Shown: piece after piece, positions 32,222 to 40,839 of the stretch
Layout: every line of letters starts with the position of its first letter
How positions within the stretch are numbered: position 1 is the first letter of the stretch
From: Streptomyces roseofulvus
GTDB taxonomy: Bacteria > Actinomycetota > Actinomycetes > Streptomycetales > Streptomycetaceae
Reading direction: 5' to 3'
DNA: 64,000 nucleotides
Assembly: GCF_039534915.1 (NCBI RefSeq)
Contig: NZ_BAAAWE010000001.1
Span: 806,001-870,000 of the forward strand
Translations under genes and position numbers: made by a program
Notes under the pieces: generated by a model
Seen by the model: only the letters and a program-made list of their open reading frames with translations
What the model was told of the DNA's origin: nothing
Databases searched by the model: none

Positions 32222-34408
32222 GTGAAGGGCGGCGAGCGCGCGGGAGGGCCCGGCGGACACGGCACGGACGTGCCCGGGGACGGGCCGGATCCCGGCACGG
32301 GCACGGCCGGGACGGGCACGGGGGACTGCGGGACGGGCACGGAGCCCGGCGGGACGGGCACGGAGCCCGGCGGGACGGGCACGGACCGGTTCGCCGCAGG
32401 TTCCGGCGCGGACGGCGCCACCCTCGGCGGGACCCCCGTCGACCCCAGGATGTTCGACGGTACCGTCGCCGCCGTCGCCGTCCTCGCGGGCCCCGAGGGG
32501 CGGCTGCTCTACACCAACACCGCGTTCACCCGGCTCTTCGGCCCCCGGCGGATCGGCCTCCCCGCCCACGTCGCCTTCCCGGACTCCGACGGGCACCGCT
32601 TCCTGGCCGTGCTCGACTCCGTACGGGCCACGGGCCGGGCCCGGCAGGTCGTCGGCGAGCGGCGCACCGACCCCGGCGCCCCCGGGCAGGCCCGGCACTT
32701 CGTCTACTCGTGCAGCCCCGTCACCACGGAGCGGGGCCCCGGGATCCTCGTCCTCGCCATGGACACCACCGCCGAGACCCAGGCGCTCCAGCGGTACGAG
32801 GCGCTGGTCTCCGCGGTCTCCCAGATGGTGTGGGTGATGGGCGCCGACGGGTCCATGGAGGAGCTCGTCCCCGGCTGGGAGCAGCTGACCGGGAGGCCCT
32901 GGCACCCGCGCGCGGACGAGGGCTGGTACCCGCACATCCACCCGCGCGACCGGGAGAAGCTGAGCGCGGGGTGGCGGCGCGCGGCCCGGGAGGGCGAGCG
33001 GCCCGGCGTCTTCGAGGCGACGTTCCGGGTGCGGGCGGCCGACGGCTCGTACCGGCACCTGTCCACCCGTTCGGTGCCGGTGCTGCGGGACGGGCGCGTC
33101 GCCGAGTGGGTGGCGGCCACCGCCGACATCGAGGACGCCTGGGGCACGCGGCTGCGCGAGCGGCTGCTCGCGCAGGTCGCCGCGGTGACGGAGGCGAGCC
33201 TGCCCGAGGCGTTCGCCGAGGTCGTGAAGGTGCTGGTGCCGGAGCTCACCGACGCCTGCCTGATCCTGCTGCTGTCGCACGACGAGTGGCCGCTGCCCCA
33301 ACACGCCGGGGTGACGGCGCGGCGGATCGCGTCGGCGACCCGGCCCGGGCTGCCGGCGCCGCCCGCGCTGCGCGGGCAGCGGGTGGCGGTGACGCCCGCG
33401 GTCCGCGAGGTGCTGGAGGGGCGGGTGCCGGTCACCTTCCCGCTGACGCCCGGCGGCCCGGTGCCGCCCGGGTTGATCCCCACCGTCAGCGAACGCTGGC
33501 TGACCGCCTCGGGGGCCACCAGCCTCACCCTCGTCCCGCTGATCGTCGACGACCTGGTGCTCGGGTACGCCGCCAGCAGCACCAACGGCGACACGCCGAT
33601 CCCCGGCCCGGCCGAGTCCGAACTCCTCCGGGAGGTGCTGCACCACGCCCAGCGGCCGATCCAGAAGGTCCTGGACCTCCAGCGGGCCCGGCGCACCGCG
33701 CTGGGGCTCCAGCGGGCGCACCTGACCGAGCCGCCGCCGGTGGAGGGCGGGGCGCTGGCGGCGCGCTACCAGCCGGCCAGTTCGACCGGGGAGATCGGCG
33801 GGGACTGGTACGACGCCTTCACGCTGCCGGACGGGACGCTCGTCCTCGGCATCGGGGACGTGGCCGGCCACGACCTGACGGCGGCGACGGCGATGGGGCA
33901 GATGCGCAGCATGCTGCGGGCCCTGGCGTACGCGGGCGGGCCGGAGGCCGCGCCGGACGAGGTGCTGGCCCGGCTCGACGAGGTCTCGGCCGGTCTGGCG
34001 ACCGCGCCCCTGGCCACCGCCCTGCACGCGACCCTCCGCCGCGGCGCGGCCGGCACGTGGCGGCTGACCTGGTCCAGCGCGGGGCACCCGCCGCCGCTGC
34101 TGGTCCCCGCCGTGGGCGACGCCCGCTACCTCCCCGGCGCGGCCGACCCGCCCCTCTGCGTGGCCTCCGAGCTCCCCCGGGCGACCCACCGCCACGTCCT
34201 GCGCCCCGGCGACACCCTGCTCCTCTACACCGACGGCCTCATCGAGACGCCGTCCGCCGCCATCGACGAGGGCCAGCGCCGGCTGGCCGCCGAGTCCTCG
34301 CGCAGCCGCCGCCTCCCGCTCCCCGAACTCCTCCGCGTGCTCCAGCAGCTGTCCGACCACCGTGACGACACGGCCCTGCTGGCCTTCCGGGTGGAGCGGG
34401 GGAGCTGA
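32222..34408 (+). CDS. PAS/GAF-domain SpoIIE-type PP2C phosphatase
   Basis: Cytoplasmic signalling phosphatase of 728 residues, probably acting on anti-anti-sigma partners. A Gly/Thr-rich N-terminal tail (residues 1-60, containing tandem EPGGTGT units) precedes two PAS domains (about 70-185 and 190-310; WEQLTGRPWHPRADEGWYPHIHPRDR marks the second), a GAF-like segment and the PP2C catalytic domain from about 490: EIGGDWYDAF, GIGDVAGHDLTAATAMGQMRSML, SSAGHPPPLL, LLLYTDGLIE and DDTALLAFRV, retaining the metal-binding Asp residues. The GTG at 32222 is an estimate; no strong ribosome binding site is seen and a GATGAT hexamer lies six bases upstream. It is divergent from the carboxypeptidase. Confidence 0.9.
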   Translation: MKGGERAGGPGGHGTDVPGDGPDPGTGTAGTGTGDCGTGTEPGGTGTEPGGTGTDRFAAGSGADGATLGGTPVDPRMFDGTVAAVAVLAGPEGRLLYTNTAFTRLFGPRRIGLPAHVAFPDSDGHRFLAVLDSVRATGRARQVVGERRTDPGAPGQARHFVYSCSPVTTERGPGILVLAMDTTAETQALQRYEALVSAVSQMVWVMGADGSMEELVPGWEQLTGRPWHPRADEGWYPHIHPRDREKLSAGWRRAAREGERPGVFEATFRVRAADGSYRHLSTRSVPVLRDGRVAEWVAATADIEDAWGTRLRERLLAQVAAVTEASLPEAFAEVVKVLVPELTDACLILLLSHDEWPLPQHAGVTARRIASATRPGLPAPPALRGQRVAVTPAVREVLEGRVPVTFPLTPGGPVPPGLIPTVSERWLTASGATSLTLVPLIVDDLVLGYAASSTNGDTPIPGPAESELLREVLHHAQRPIQKVLDLQRARRTALGLQRAHLTEPPPVEGGALAARYQPASSTGEIGGDWYDAFTLPDGTLVLGIGDVAGHDLTAATAMGQMRSMLRALAYAGGPEAAPDEVLARLDEVSAGLATAPLATALHATLRRGAAGTWRLTWSSAGHPPPLLVPAVGDARYLPGAADPPLCVASELPRATHRHVLRPGDTLLLYTDGLIETPSAAIDEGQRRLAAESSRSRRLPLPELLRVLQQLSDHRDDTALLAFRVERGS
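32330..32388 (+). repeat. Short in-frame tandem repeat in the phosphatase N-terminus
   Basis: A 21-bp unit encoding EPGGTGT is repeated directly, with degenerate GGGACGGGCA copies on either side. The unit length is a multiple of three, so copy-number change would only alter tail length. Confidence 0.7.
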
Positions 34409-34477
34409 CGCGGGCGGGCCGGGGCGCTCGGCGGGAGCGGCCCGGCCCGGTGGTCCGCGCCCGCGCGGCGCGGGGCG

Positions 34478-35572
34478 TCAGTAGCGGAGGACGGCGGCGA
34501 TGCGGCCCTGCCCGTCGAGGGTGCCCCCGGGGACGAAGCGGACCTCCGCGCCGGTGTCCAGGGCCCGTTCGACGATCTCGTCGACCATGTCGTCGCGGGC
34601 GCCGGCGTCGCCGGTCTCGGCCGGCTGCAGGTGGTCGCCCTCCTCGCGCACGACCGTCCGGTAGTCCTCCTCGACGGCGACGAGCCGGGCCCGTCCCTCC
34701 TTGGCCGCCCGCCACACCTCGTCGATGCCGCCGGCGAACTCGCGTCGGCCGCGCGCCGCGTCGAGCTCGGCGGAGAGCGCCGTGACGGCGGCGGCCGCCC
34801 GGGCGGCGCGGGAGGGTTCGACGGCGGCGTGGACGGCGGCGGCGGGGCCGTCGGCGAGGCCGCCGTGCTCGACGGTCACCGTGTCGGGGGCGAGCGGGCC
34901 CAGCTCCTGCACCGCGCCGAGCGCCGCGGCCGAGCCGAGCACGTACAGCGGGCGGGGCTCGGCGGCGAGGAGGACCCGCAGCTTCTCGTGCGCCTCGCGC
35001 AGGAACTGCCGGGTGTCCTCGTCCCGGAAGAGGCTGGGGACGTCGCCGACGCGTTCCTCGCGTTCGACGTCCTGGGGCTCCAGGCCCCGGGTCAGCGGAA
35101 AGCCGCCCCGGGTGGCCTCGGTGGCCCGCTGGGGGTCGCCGCTCCACAGGGAGACCCGGTCGGCGGCGACGGCGACGGCCCAGTACGGCTGTGCGGCGGC
35201 GCGGGCCGCGACCAGGTTCCGGGTGAGGAAGGTGTCCGAGAGGACCACCCGCTCGGGCACGCTCCGGGGCAGCGACCACACCTGGTGCTCGCCCTGCGCG
35301 GCGTAGACGACGAGGCCGTCCTCGGCGTGCGTGAGGTCCACCTCGGCGGTGGCGCGGCTCAGCTGGTCGAGGATGTCGAGCCGCCGCTCGCGCGGCACGT
35401 CCGGATCGTCGCCGAGCCGCCGCTCGGCCTCGGCGAGCAGATTCCGCAGGCGCACCGGGTCCTGGGCGTTGTCCGGTCCGCGGCGGTGCGTCGGCATCAC
35501 CAGTGAGACGGCCGGGTACGGCCGGGGCTGACGCAGCTTGGCGAGCACCTCGCTGCTGAGCACGGGGTCCAT
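34478..35572 (-). CDS. Bacterial archaeo-eukaryotic release-factor-like protein (baeRF3 type)
   Basis: Soluble protein of 364 residues resembling the baeRF families, bacterial relatives of eRF1/Pelota-type proteins. Recognisable stretches are YPAVSLVMPTHRRGPDNAQDPVRLRNLLAEAERRL, EDGLVVYAAQGEHQVWSLPRSVPERVVLSDTFLTRNLVAA, YWAVAVAADRVSLWSG and RPLYVLGSAAALGAV, then a final L30e-like part ending RFVPGGTLDGQGRIAAVLRY. The family is proposed to act in ribosome rescue or stress, without firm experimental proof. It lies 51 bp downstream of a DUF1269 gene on the same strand and is probably co-transcribed with it. Confidence 0.82.
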   Translation of the reverse strand: MDPVLSSEVLAKLRQPRPYPAVSLVMPTHRRGPDNAQDPVRLRNLLAEAERRLGDDPDVPRERRLDILDQLSRATAEVDLTHAEDGLVVYAAQGEHQVWSLPRSVPERVVLSDTFLTRNLVAARAAAQPYWAVAVAADRVSLWSGDPQRATEATRGGFPLTRGLEPQDVEREERVGDVPSLFRDEDTRQFLREAHEKLRVLLAAEPRPLYVLGSAAALGAVQELGPLAPDTVTVEHGGLADGPAAAVHAAVEPSRAARAAAAVTALSAELDAARGRREFAGGIDEVWRAAKEGRARLVAVEEDYRTVVREEGDHLQPAETGDAGARDDMVDEIVERALDTGAEVRFVPGGTLDGQGRIAAVLRY

Positions 35573-35623
35573 GGGAGGGGCCTTCCTGTGGGGTCGGGCG
35601 CCGGGGCTGACACGAGAGAGGGG

Positions 35624-36112
35624 TCACTCGGGGCCGGCCAGCTGCTGCGCCAGCTCCTTCTCGTCCGCGTCGCTGAGGGACGTCTTCAGGACGGTGCCGC
35701 CGTGGCGCTGCATCGCCGCGGTGAACTTGTCCTCGGTGAGCTTCGCGGCCATGATCACGACGGCGGCGGCGCCCGGCCGCAGCAGGTCGCCGACCTGCTG
35801 CCGGAACCGCTCGTCGACGCCGGACTTGCTGAGCCGGCCGACGAGTCCGCCGAGCGCGGCGCCGGTGAGGGCGCCGACCGCGGGGGCCAGGAAGAGGATG
35901 CCGAAGATGGTGCCCCAGAGGGCGCCCGTCGCGGCGGTGGCGCCCACGACCCGGCTCGACGTGTCGACGTGGGTGCCGCCCTCCGCGTCCACGGAGACGA
36001 CCGCGAGGCCGTTGAGCACCACCACCTGGTCGCGCTGCAGGTCCTGCACCGTGCCGAGGGCTTCCTCGGCGGCGGCACGGTCCTCGTACCCGATCACGAT
36101 GAGTTCCGACAC
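35624..36112 (-). CDS. DUF1269 membrane-associated protein
   Basis: Protein of 162 residues with a central glycine-rich hydrophobic hairpin (GATAATGALWGTIFGILFLAPAVGALTGAALGGLVG) between two soluble alpha/beta parts (SELIVIGYEDRAAAEEALGTVQDL and AAAVVIMAAKLTEDKFTAAMQRHGGTVLKTSL). This is the standard DUF1269 arrangement, common in stress-associated loci. The biochemical function is unknown. The start is a GTG at 36112. It is probably the first gene of an operon with the baeRF-type gene. Confidence 0.88.
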   Translation of the reverse strand: MSELIVIGYEDRAAAEEALGTVQDLQRDQVVVLNGLAVVSVDAEGGTHVDTSSRVVGATAATGALWGTIFGILFLAPAVGALTGAALGGLVGRLSKSGVDERFRQQVGDLLRPGAAAVVIMAAKLTEDKFTAAMQRHGGTVLKTSLSDADEKELAQQLAGPE

Positions 36113-36264
36113 GGACGCCTCCTCCGGGCTCGCGCGGCGCGCGGCGGGCCGGGCCGCGCGACCGCGTCGGGGGCGCCGTCACCGGCCCCCTCTCCGCCCC
36201 GATCCTGTCCCGTTATGTCCGGTCCCGCGAATCGGACGCGCCCTCGGCGGGTGTCCGGTACGCG

Positions 36265-36915
36265 TCAGGCGGGCGCGGTCCCCAGCGTCTCCAGGGCCAG
36301 GGCGGTGGCGCGCCGGTGCCACAGGCGGGCGCCGCGCAGCATGGTGTGGCCGCCGACCGGCATGGGGACGCCGGTGGCGTCCGCGCCGGCCTCCCGGGCC
36401 CGGGTGACGAAGGCCCAGGAGTCGCGGGCGGCCGTGACGCGGTCCGTCTCGTCGTGCAGCAGGTACAGCCGGCGGCCCGCGAGGTGGGCGACCGGCTCGC
36501 CCGGCGGGCACCAGGGCGCGAGGGCGACGACGCCCCGGACGGCCGGGTCCCCGGCGACGGCGAGGGCGGCCCGGCCGCCCATGGAGTGGCCGACGAGCAC
36601 GACCGGGATCTGCCCGAAGCGGTCCCGCAGCGCGGCGAGCGCGCTCTCCGCGTCCCGGGCGGCGTCGGCGCGCTCGCCGTTCCAGCCCCGGTGCCGGTAG
36701 CGGCCCTCGGCGACCAGCACCGCCCGGCCGCGCGCCGCGCGCCGCAGGGCCTCGGCGAAGGGCCGCATGCGCAGGGCCGGCAGGTTCGGGAACGGCGGGG
36801 CCTCCAGCCCGTCGGCCCGCCCGCCGTGCAGCAGGAGCACCGCGCCGGCCGGGGCCAGGGCCCCGTGGCGCACGAGCAGCGCGGGGGACGCGGCGGACCG
36901 GGTACGGACGGTCAT
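36265..36915 (-). CDS. Alpha/beta hydrolase
   Basis: Cytoplasmic hydrolase of 216 residues. The oxyanion region GAVLLLHGGRADG is followed by the nucleophile elbow VVLVGHSMGGRAAL, an acidic position in LYLLHDETDRVTA and the catalytic His in MPVGGHTMLRG. The short length and dienelactone-hydrolase-like order suggest a small ester or lactone hydrolase. The substrate is unknown. It begins with ATG at 36915 after GGAGG, and is divergent from the polyester hydrolase across about 300 bp. Confidence 0.88.
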   Translation of the reverse strand: MTVRTRSAASPALLVRHGALAPAGAVLLLHGGRADGLEAPPFPNLPALRMRPFAEALRRAARGRAVLVAEGRYRHRGWNGERADAARDAESALAALRDRFGQIPVVLVGHSMGGRAALAVAGDPAVRGVVALAPWCPPGEPVAHLAGRRLYLLHDETDRVTAARDSWAFVTRAREAGADATGVPMPVGGHTMLRGARLWHRRATALALETLGTAPA

Positions 36916-37217
36916 CGGGCCTCCTGTCGGCCGTTCGGGTGATCGGGCTGAGCCCGCAGTGTCCCACGGCCCGTCACACCGCGCCCGTCACGGGCGTGCC
37001 CGCCTCATGCCGCCGGGCCCGCACACCGCGCCCCTCACGGGCGCCCACGCCATGCCGAGGCCCTTCGGTCGGTCCGCGCCGGGGGGACGCCGTCGCCGGG
37101 GGCCGGTGATTGTGCCGATGACGGCCTTCCCCGCCGCCCCCACAGTGGCGGGGCCGTCCCACGGCAGCGGCCTCCCCTGGGGGTGGCCGTACCACGACAC
37201 GAGAGGACGACTTCGTC
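36916..37217. promoter_or_regulatory. 302-bp divergent control region with a 22-bp direct repeat
   Basis: Two direct copies, 36975-36996 and 37022-37043, agree at 21 of 22 positions; each contains a palindromic CCCGTCACGGG or CCCCTCACGGG core. Their spacing of 47 bp suggests same-face or cooperative binding. The region probably contains the promoters for the alpha/beta hydrolase (left) and the polyester hydrolase (right). No classical -35/-10 pair is clear. Confidence 0.45.
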
Positions 37218-38084
37218 GTGAAGCGATCCCTTGCCGCGGCCACCTCCGTCGCCGCCGGCCTCGCGCTGCTCCTCGCCCCCGGCGCGGGAGCGGCGACCGG
37301 CAATCCGTACGAGCGCGGCCCCGCGCCCACCGAGGCGAGCGTCGAGGCGCTGCGCGGCCCGTACGCGGTCGCGCAGACCTCGGTCTCCTCGCTCGCCGCC
37401 ACCGGTTTCGGCGGCGGCACCATCTACTACCCGACGAGCACGGCCGACGGCACGTTCGGCGCGGTGGCGATCTCGCCGGGGTTCACCGCCACCCAGTCGT
37501 CGGTGGCCTGGCTCGGACCCCGGCTGGCCTCGCAGGGCTTCGTCGTCTTCGTCATCGACACGCTCACCACGCTCGACCAGCCGGACAGCCGGGGCCGCCA
37601 GCTCCTCGCCGCCCTCGACCACCTCACCCAGAGGAGCCCGGTGCGGGACCGGGTCGACGCCTCGCGGCTCGGCGTGATGGGCCACTCGATGGGCGGCGGC
37701 GGCACGCTCGAAGCGGCGAAGAGCCGGCCGAGCCTGAAGGCGGCCGTGCCGCTGACCGGCTGGAACACCGACAAGACCTGGCCCGAGATCAGCACCCCGA
37801 CTCTGGTCATCGGCGCGGACGGCGACACGATCGCCCCGGTCCTCACCCACTCCGAACCGTTCTACGAGAGCCTCCCCTCCGGCCTCGACAAGGCGTACCT
37901 GGAGCTGAACGGCGCCACCCACTTCACCCCCAACTCGTCGAACACGACGATCGCGAAGTACAGCCTCGCGTGGCTGAAGCGGTTCCTCGACGACGACACC
38001 CGGTACGAGCAGTTCCTCTGCCCGCTGCCCCGGCCGAGCCTGACGATCGACGAGTACCGCGGCACCTGTCCGCTGGGCTCCTGA
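37218..38084 (+). CDS. Secreted cutinase / PET-hydrolase-family polyester hydrolase
   Basis: Exported alpha/beta-hydrolase of 288 residues close to actinobacterial cutinases and leaf-branch-compost cutinase. A signal peptide (about 1-26, ending AGA) precedes the diagnostic [21 protein letters not shown]. The catalytic triad is Ser157 in GHSMGGGG, Asp203 in GADGDTIAP and His235 in NGATHFTPN. The oxyanion stretch [10 protein letters not shown] has Phe89 where characterised members usually have Tyr, and LTGWNTDK has Gly-Trp-Asn where LCC has Pro-Trp-His. Cys268 and Cys284 match the C-terminal disulfide. Natural substrates are probably plant cutin/suberin or bacterial polyesters; activity on synthetic polyester is unproven. 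The GTG follows GAGAGGAC. Confidence 0.93.
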   Translation: MKRSLAAATSVAAGLALLLAPGAGAATGNPYERGPAPTEASVEALRGPYAVAQTSVSSLAATGFGGGTIYYPTSTADGTFGAVAISPGFTATQSSVAWLGPRLASQGFVVFVIDTLTTLDQPDSRGRQLLAALDHLTQRSPVRDRVDASRLGVMGHSMGGGGTLEAAKSRPSLKAAVPLTGWNTDKTWPEISTPTLVIGADGDTIAPVLTHSEPFYESLPSGLDKAYLELNGATHFTPNSSNTTIAKYSLAWLKRFLDDDTRYEQFLCPLPRPSLTIDEYRGTCPLGS

Positions 38085-38215
38085 CGGGCCGTGCCGGGAT
38101 CCGGCGAACCTGACGGATGCCGGCTTCCTGTGCGCGGGCACAGCCCCGCGGCCGGGGGTCTGGGCGCCGGCCCAGACCCCCGTACCGCTCCGTGCCGGTC
38201 CGCCCCCGGGCCCGT

Positions 38216-38221
38216 TAGCGT
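38216..38221 (+). promoter_or_regulatory. -10-like TAGCGT before the large LuxR gene
   Basis: TAGCGT ends 7 nt before the GTG at 38229, consistent with a leaderless transcript. There is no ribosome binding site at either candidate GTG. Confidence 0.4.
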
Positions 38222-38228
38222 GACGGGC

Positions 38229-40826
38229 GTGACCGCCGACACCGGACCCGTGCTGTACGGACGGGAGGCCGAACTCGCCGCCGTCTCCCAGCTGTTGTCC
38301 CCGGCGGTGCGGCCGCTCGGGGCCGAGCCGCTGGTCCGGGTGGCCGGCGGCCCCGGGGAGGGGCGCTCCGCCCTGCTGGCCCGCGCGGCGCGGGACTTCC
38401 CCGGTGCGGCGTGCGTGGTCGGCGCGCCGCCCCGGCAGGTGCCGTGGAGCGGGGCGCGGGCGCTCTTCGACGCGCTGGCCCCGTCGGCGGCGGCGGCCGG
38501 CCGGGCGGCCCGGCTCGCCCGTGGCCCGGACGGGATCGCGGCGGCGCTCGCCTCGCTGCCCGGCCGGGAGCCGGTGCTGCTCTGTCTCGACGACTTCCCG
38601 CTGTGGGACGCGCATTCGCGGGCCGCGTTCGCGGCGCACTGGCGGGCGTCGCGCCCGCGGGGCGGCGCCCGCCTCGGCTGGCTCGTGGCGGCCGCGCCCG
38701 GCCGTCCCCTGCCCGCGGCGGACGCCGCGGACGCCGCGCCGCCGGTCCGGCTGCCGCGCCTGTGCCGCGCGAGCGCCCGGGCGCTGGTGGCCGACGCCGC
38801 CGGAGGGCGCGTCGACCCCGCCGTCGGCGAGCGGCTCCTCGACGAGGCGGCCGGGCACCCGGGCGTCCTGGTCGAGACCGTCCGCCGGCTCGCCCCCGGC
38901 GTGCTCGCCGGGACGGTCCCCCGGCCGGGGCGGCTCGTCGACGACGGCGTCCTGGTCACGGTGTACGGCGGGCTGCTCGGCGCCCTCCCGGCGGACGCGC
39001 GCCGGCTGCTGGGCGTGGTGGCCCGGGCCTGCGGCGCGCCGGAGGCGTCCGGTCCGGCGCCCGGGGACCCGGACCGCGCGGCCACCGGCCCGACCCTGGC
39101 CCGCGCCCGGTCCCTCCGGGTGCCGACCGAGGCCCTCGACGGCCTGGTGGCGGCCGGGCTGCTCCGTCTCCGGGGCGGCGACCTCGTCTTCCCCGACCCG
39201 TTCCTGCGCCGCGCGGCGGCCGGCGAAGGCGGCCCGTCCCGCGCGGGCCGCCGCAGCCAGGGCGCCGGCCCGCGTCACCCGGGCGGTCGCCGCCACGACG
39301 AGGACCGCGGCGGGATCCCCCGGCACGCCGCCGCCCCGCCCGACCGTCACGAGCGGCACCGGGCCGACCGCCTCGGGCCTCCCCCGGTGGTGCGGGCGCG
39401 TTCGGCCGCGGCGCGGGGACGGGCGCTGGTGACGCGGGGGTTCGCCGCGCTCGCGGGCGGGCCGGTCATGGACGCGCACGAGGCGTTCCTCCAGGCGGCG
39501 AAGGTGCTGCGGGACCGGGAGCCGGCCGAGGCGGCGGACGCCCGCTTCCTCGCGATGGAGGCCGCGTGGACGGCGGGGGACGTCGGGGCCTGTCTCGCCG
39601 CGCTCGACCTGGCCCCGGCGGTCCCGGGCACCGAGCGGAGCTTCGCCGAGGGGCTGCGGGCGGCGCTCACGGTCCGCCCCGACCGGGCGCGCACCCCGCT
39701 CTCGTCGGTCGTCGCGGTCGGCGCGGCCGGCGACGAGCCGAGGCTGCTGCTGCGGGCGGGGTCGGCCGCGCTGGTGCTCGGCGACGTCACGGCGGCGGCC
39801 CGGCTGCACGGCCGGGCGCTGGCGCGGGCGCGGGCGGAACAGCGGGCGTCGCTGGTGCCCCGGATCCTCGAGCACCTCGCGTACGCCGAGCTGCGCGCCG
39901 GACGGTACGCGCGGGCCGGGCACGCCGCCGGGGAGGGGCTGCGCGCCGCCCGCGCCACCGGCCAGCTCAACTCCGCGGCCCACCAGCACGCGGCGCTGGC
40001 CCTGGTGGCGTCGGTGACCGGTGACGGGCCGTCGGTCGCGGAGCACGCGGAGCGGGCGCTCGCGATCGGACGCCCGCACGGTCTCGCCCAGGCGGTGACG
40101 CTCGCCGAATGGGCGCTGGCCCGGGCGGAGCTGGGCGGCGGGCTCGCCGCCCAGGCCGCCGCCCGCCTCGCACCGCTGGTCGGCCCCGGGCCGCGCGGCG
40201 GTCACTTCGCGCTCCGCATGCTGGCCGTCCCGTGCTTCGTGGAGGCGGCGGTCGCCTCGGGGCGGGCGGCGGAGGCCCGGGCGGCGACGGAGGAGTACGC
40301 GCGGTGGGCGGCGTACGGACTCGACCGGCCGGCCCCCGCCCAACTGGCCCGCTGCCGCGCCCTGCTGGCCCCGCACGGCGAGGAGACGACCCGCTGGTTC
40401 GGCGAGGCGCTGCGGCACCACGAGACCGGCGGCAACGACTTCGAGCGGGCGCGGACCCTCTTCGCGTACGGGACCTGGCTGCGCCGGCGGCGCCGTCCGG
40501 GCGAGGCGCGCGGCCCGCTGCGCGACGCCCTGGTCACCTTCGAGCGGGCGGCCGCCGAGGGGTGGGCCCGGCAGGCCCGCGCGGAACTCCGGGCGACGGG
40601 CGCGCCGGGCACGCGGCGGCCCGACCCCTCCGCCCTGGCCGGGCTCACGCCGCAGCAGCGGCGGATCGCCCGGCTCGTCGCGGACGGCGCCACGAACGAG
40701 GAGGTCGCCGTACGCCTCTCGCTCAGCCCGCGGACCGTCGACCACCACCTGCGCGGCATCTACGCCCGGCTCCAGCTCCGGTCGCGGGTCGAGCTGTCCG
40801 CGCTGGTCGCGGCGGCGGAGCGGTGA
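38229..40826 (+). CDS. Large LuxR-family (LAL-like) regulator with degenerate P-loop
   Basis: Regulator of about 865 residues. The N-terminus reads LYGREAELAAVSQLL, as in AAA-containing LAL regulators, but the P-loop is GGPGEGRS (about residues 40-47), with Arg in place of the invariant Lys. Walker B is LLCLDDFPLWD. A long helical TPR-like middle (Ala/Arg-rich) is followed by the C-terminal LuxR HTH: GLTPQQRRIARLVADGATNEEVAVRLSLSPRTVDHHLRGIYARLQ. ATP hydrolysis may be weak or absent. The GTG at 38229 fits a -10 hexamer seven bases upstream; a GTG three codons earlier is possible. It is downstream of the polyester hydrolase, which it might regulate. Confidence 0.88.
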   Translation: MTADTGPVLYGREAELAAVSQLLSPAVRPLGAEPLVRVAGGPGEGRSALLARAARDFPGAACVVGAPPRQVPWSGARALFDALAPSAAAAGRAARLARGPDGIAAALASLPGREPVLLCLDDFPLWDAHSRAAFAAHWRASRPRGGARLGWLVAAAPGRPLPAADAADAAPPVRLPRLCRASARALVADAAGGRVDPAVGERLLDEAAGHPGVLVETVRRLAPGVLAGTVPRPGRLVDDGVLVTVYGGLLGALPADARRLLGVVARACGAPEASGPAPGDPDRAATGPTLARARSLRVPTEALDGLVAAGLLRLRGGDLVFPDPFLRRAAAGEGGPSRAGRRSQGAGPRHPGGRRHDEDRGGIPRHAAAPPDRHERHRADRLGPPPVVRARSAAARGRALVTRGFAALAGGPVMDAHEAFLQAAKVLRDREPAEAADARFLAMEAAWTAGDVGACLAALDLAPAVPGTERSFAEGLRAALTVRPDRARTPLSSVVAVGAAGDEPRLLLRAGSAALVLGDVTAAARLHGRALARARAEQRASLVPRILEHLAYAELRAGRYARAGHAAGEGLRAARATGQLNSAAHQHAALALVASVTGDGPSVAEHAERALAIGRPHGLAQAVTLAEWALARAELGGGLAAQAAARLAPLVGPGPRGGHFALRMLAVPCFVEAAVASGRAAEARAATEEYARWAAYGLDRPAPAQLARCRALLAPHGEETTRWFGEALRHHETGGNDFERARTLFAYGTWLRRRRRPGEARGPLRDALVTFERAAAEGWARQARAELRATGAPGTRRPDPSALAGLTPQQRRIARLVADGATNEEVAVRLSLSPRTVDHHLRGIYARLQLRSRVELSALVAAAER

Positions 40827-40839
40827 CCTTCCGTCCCGG

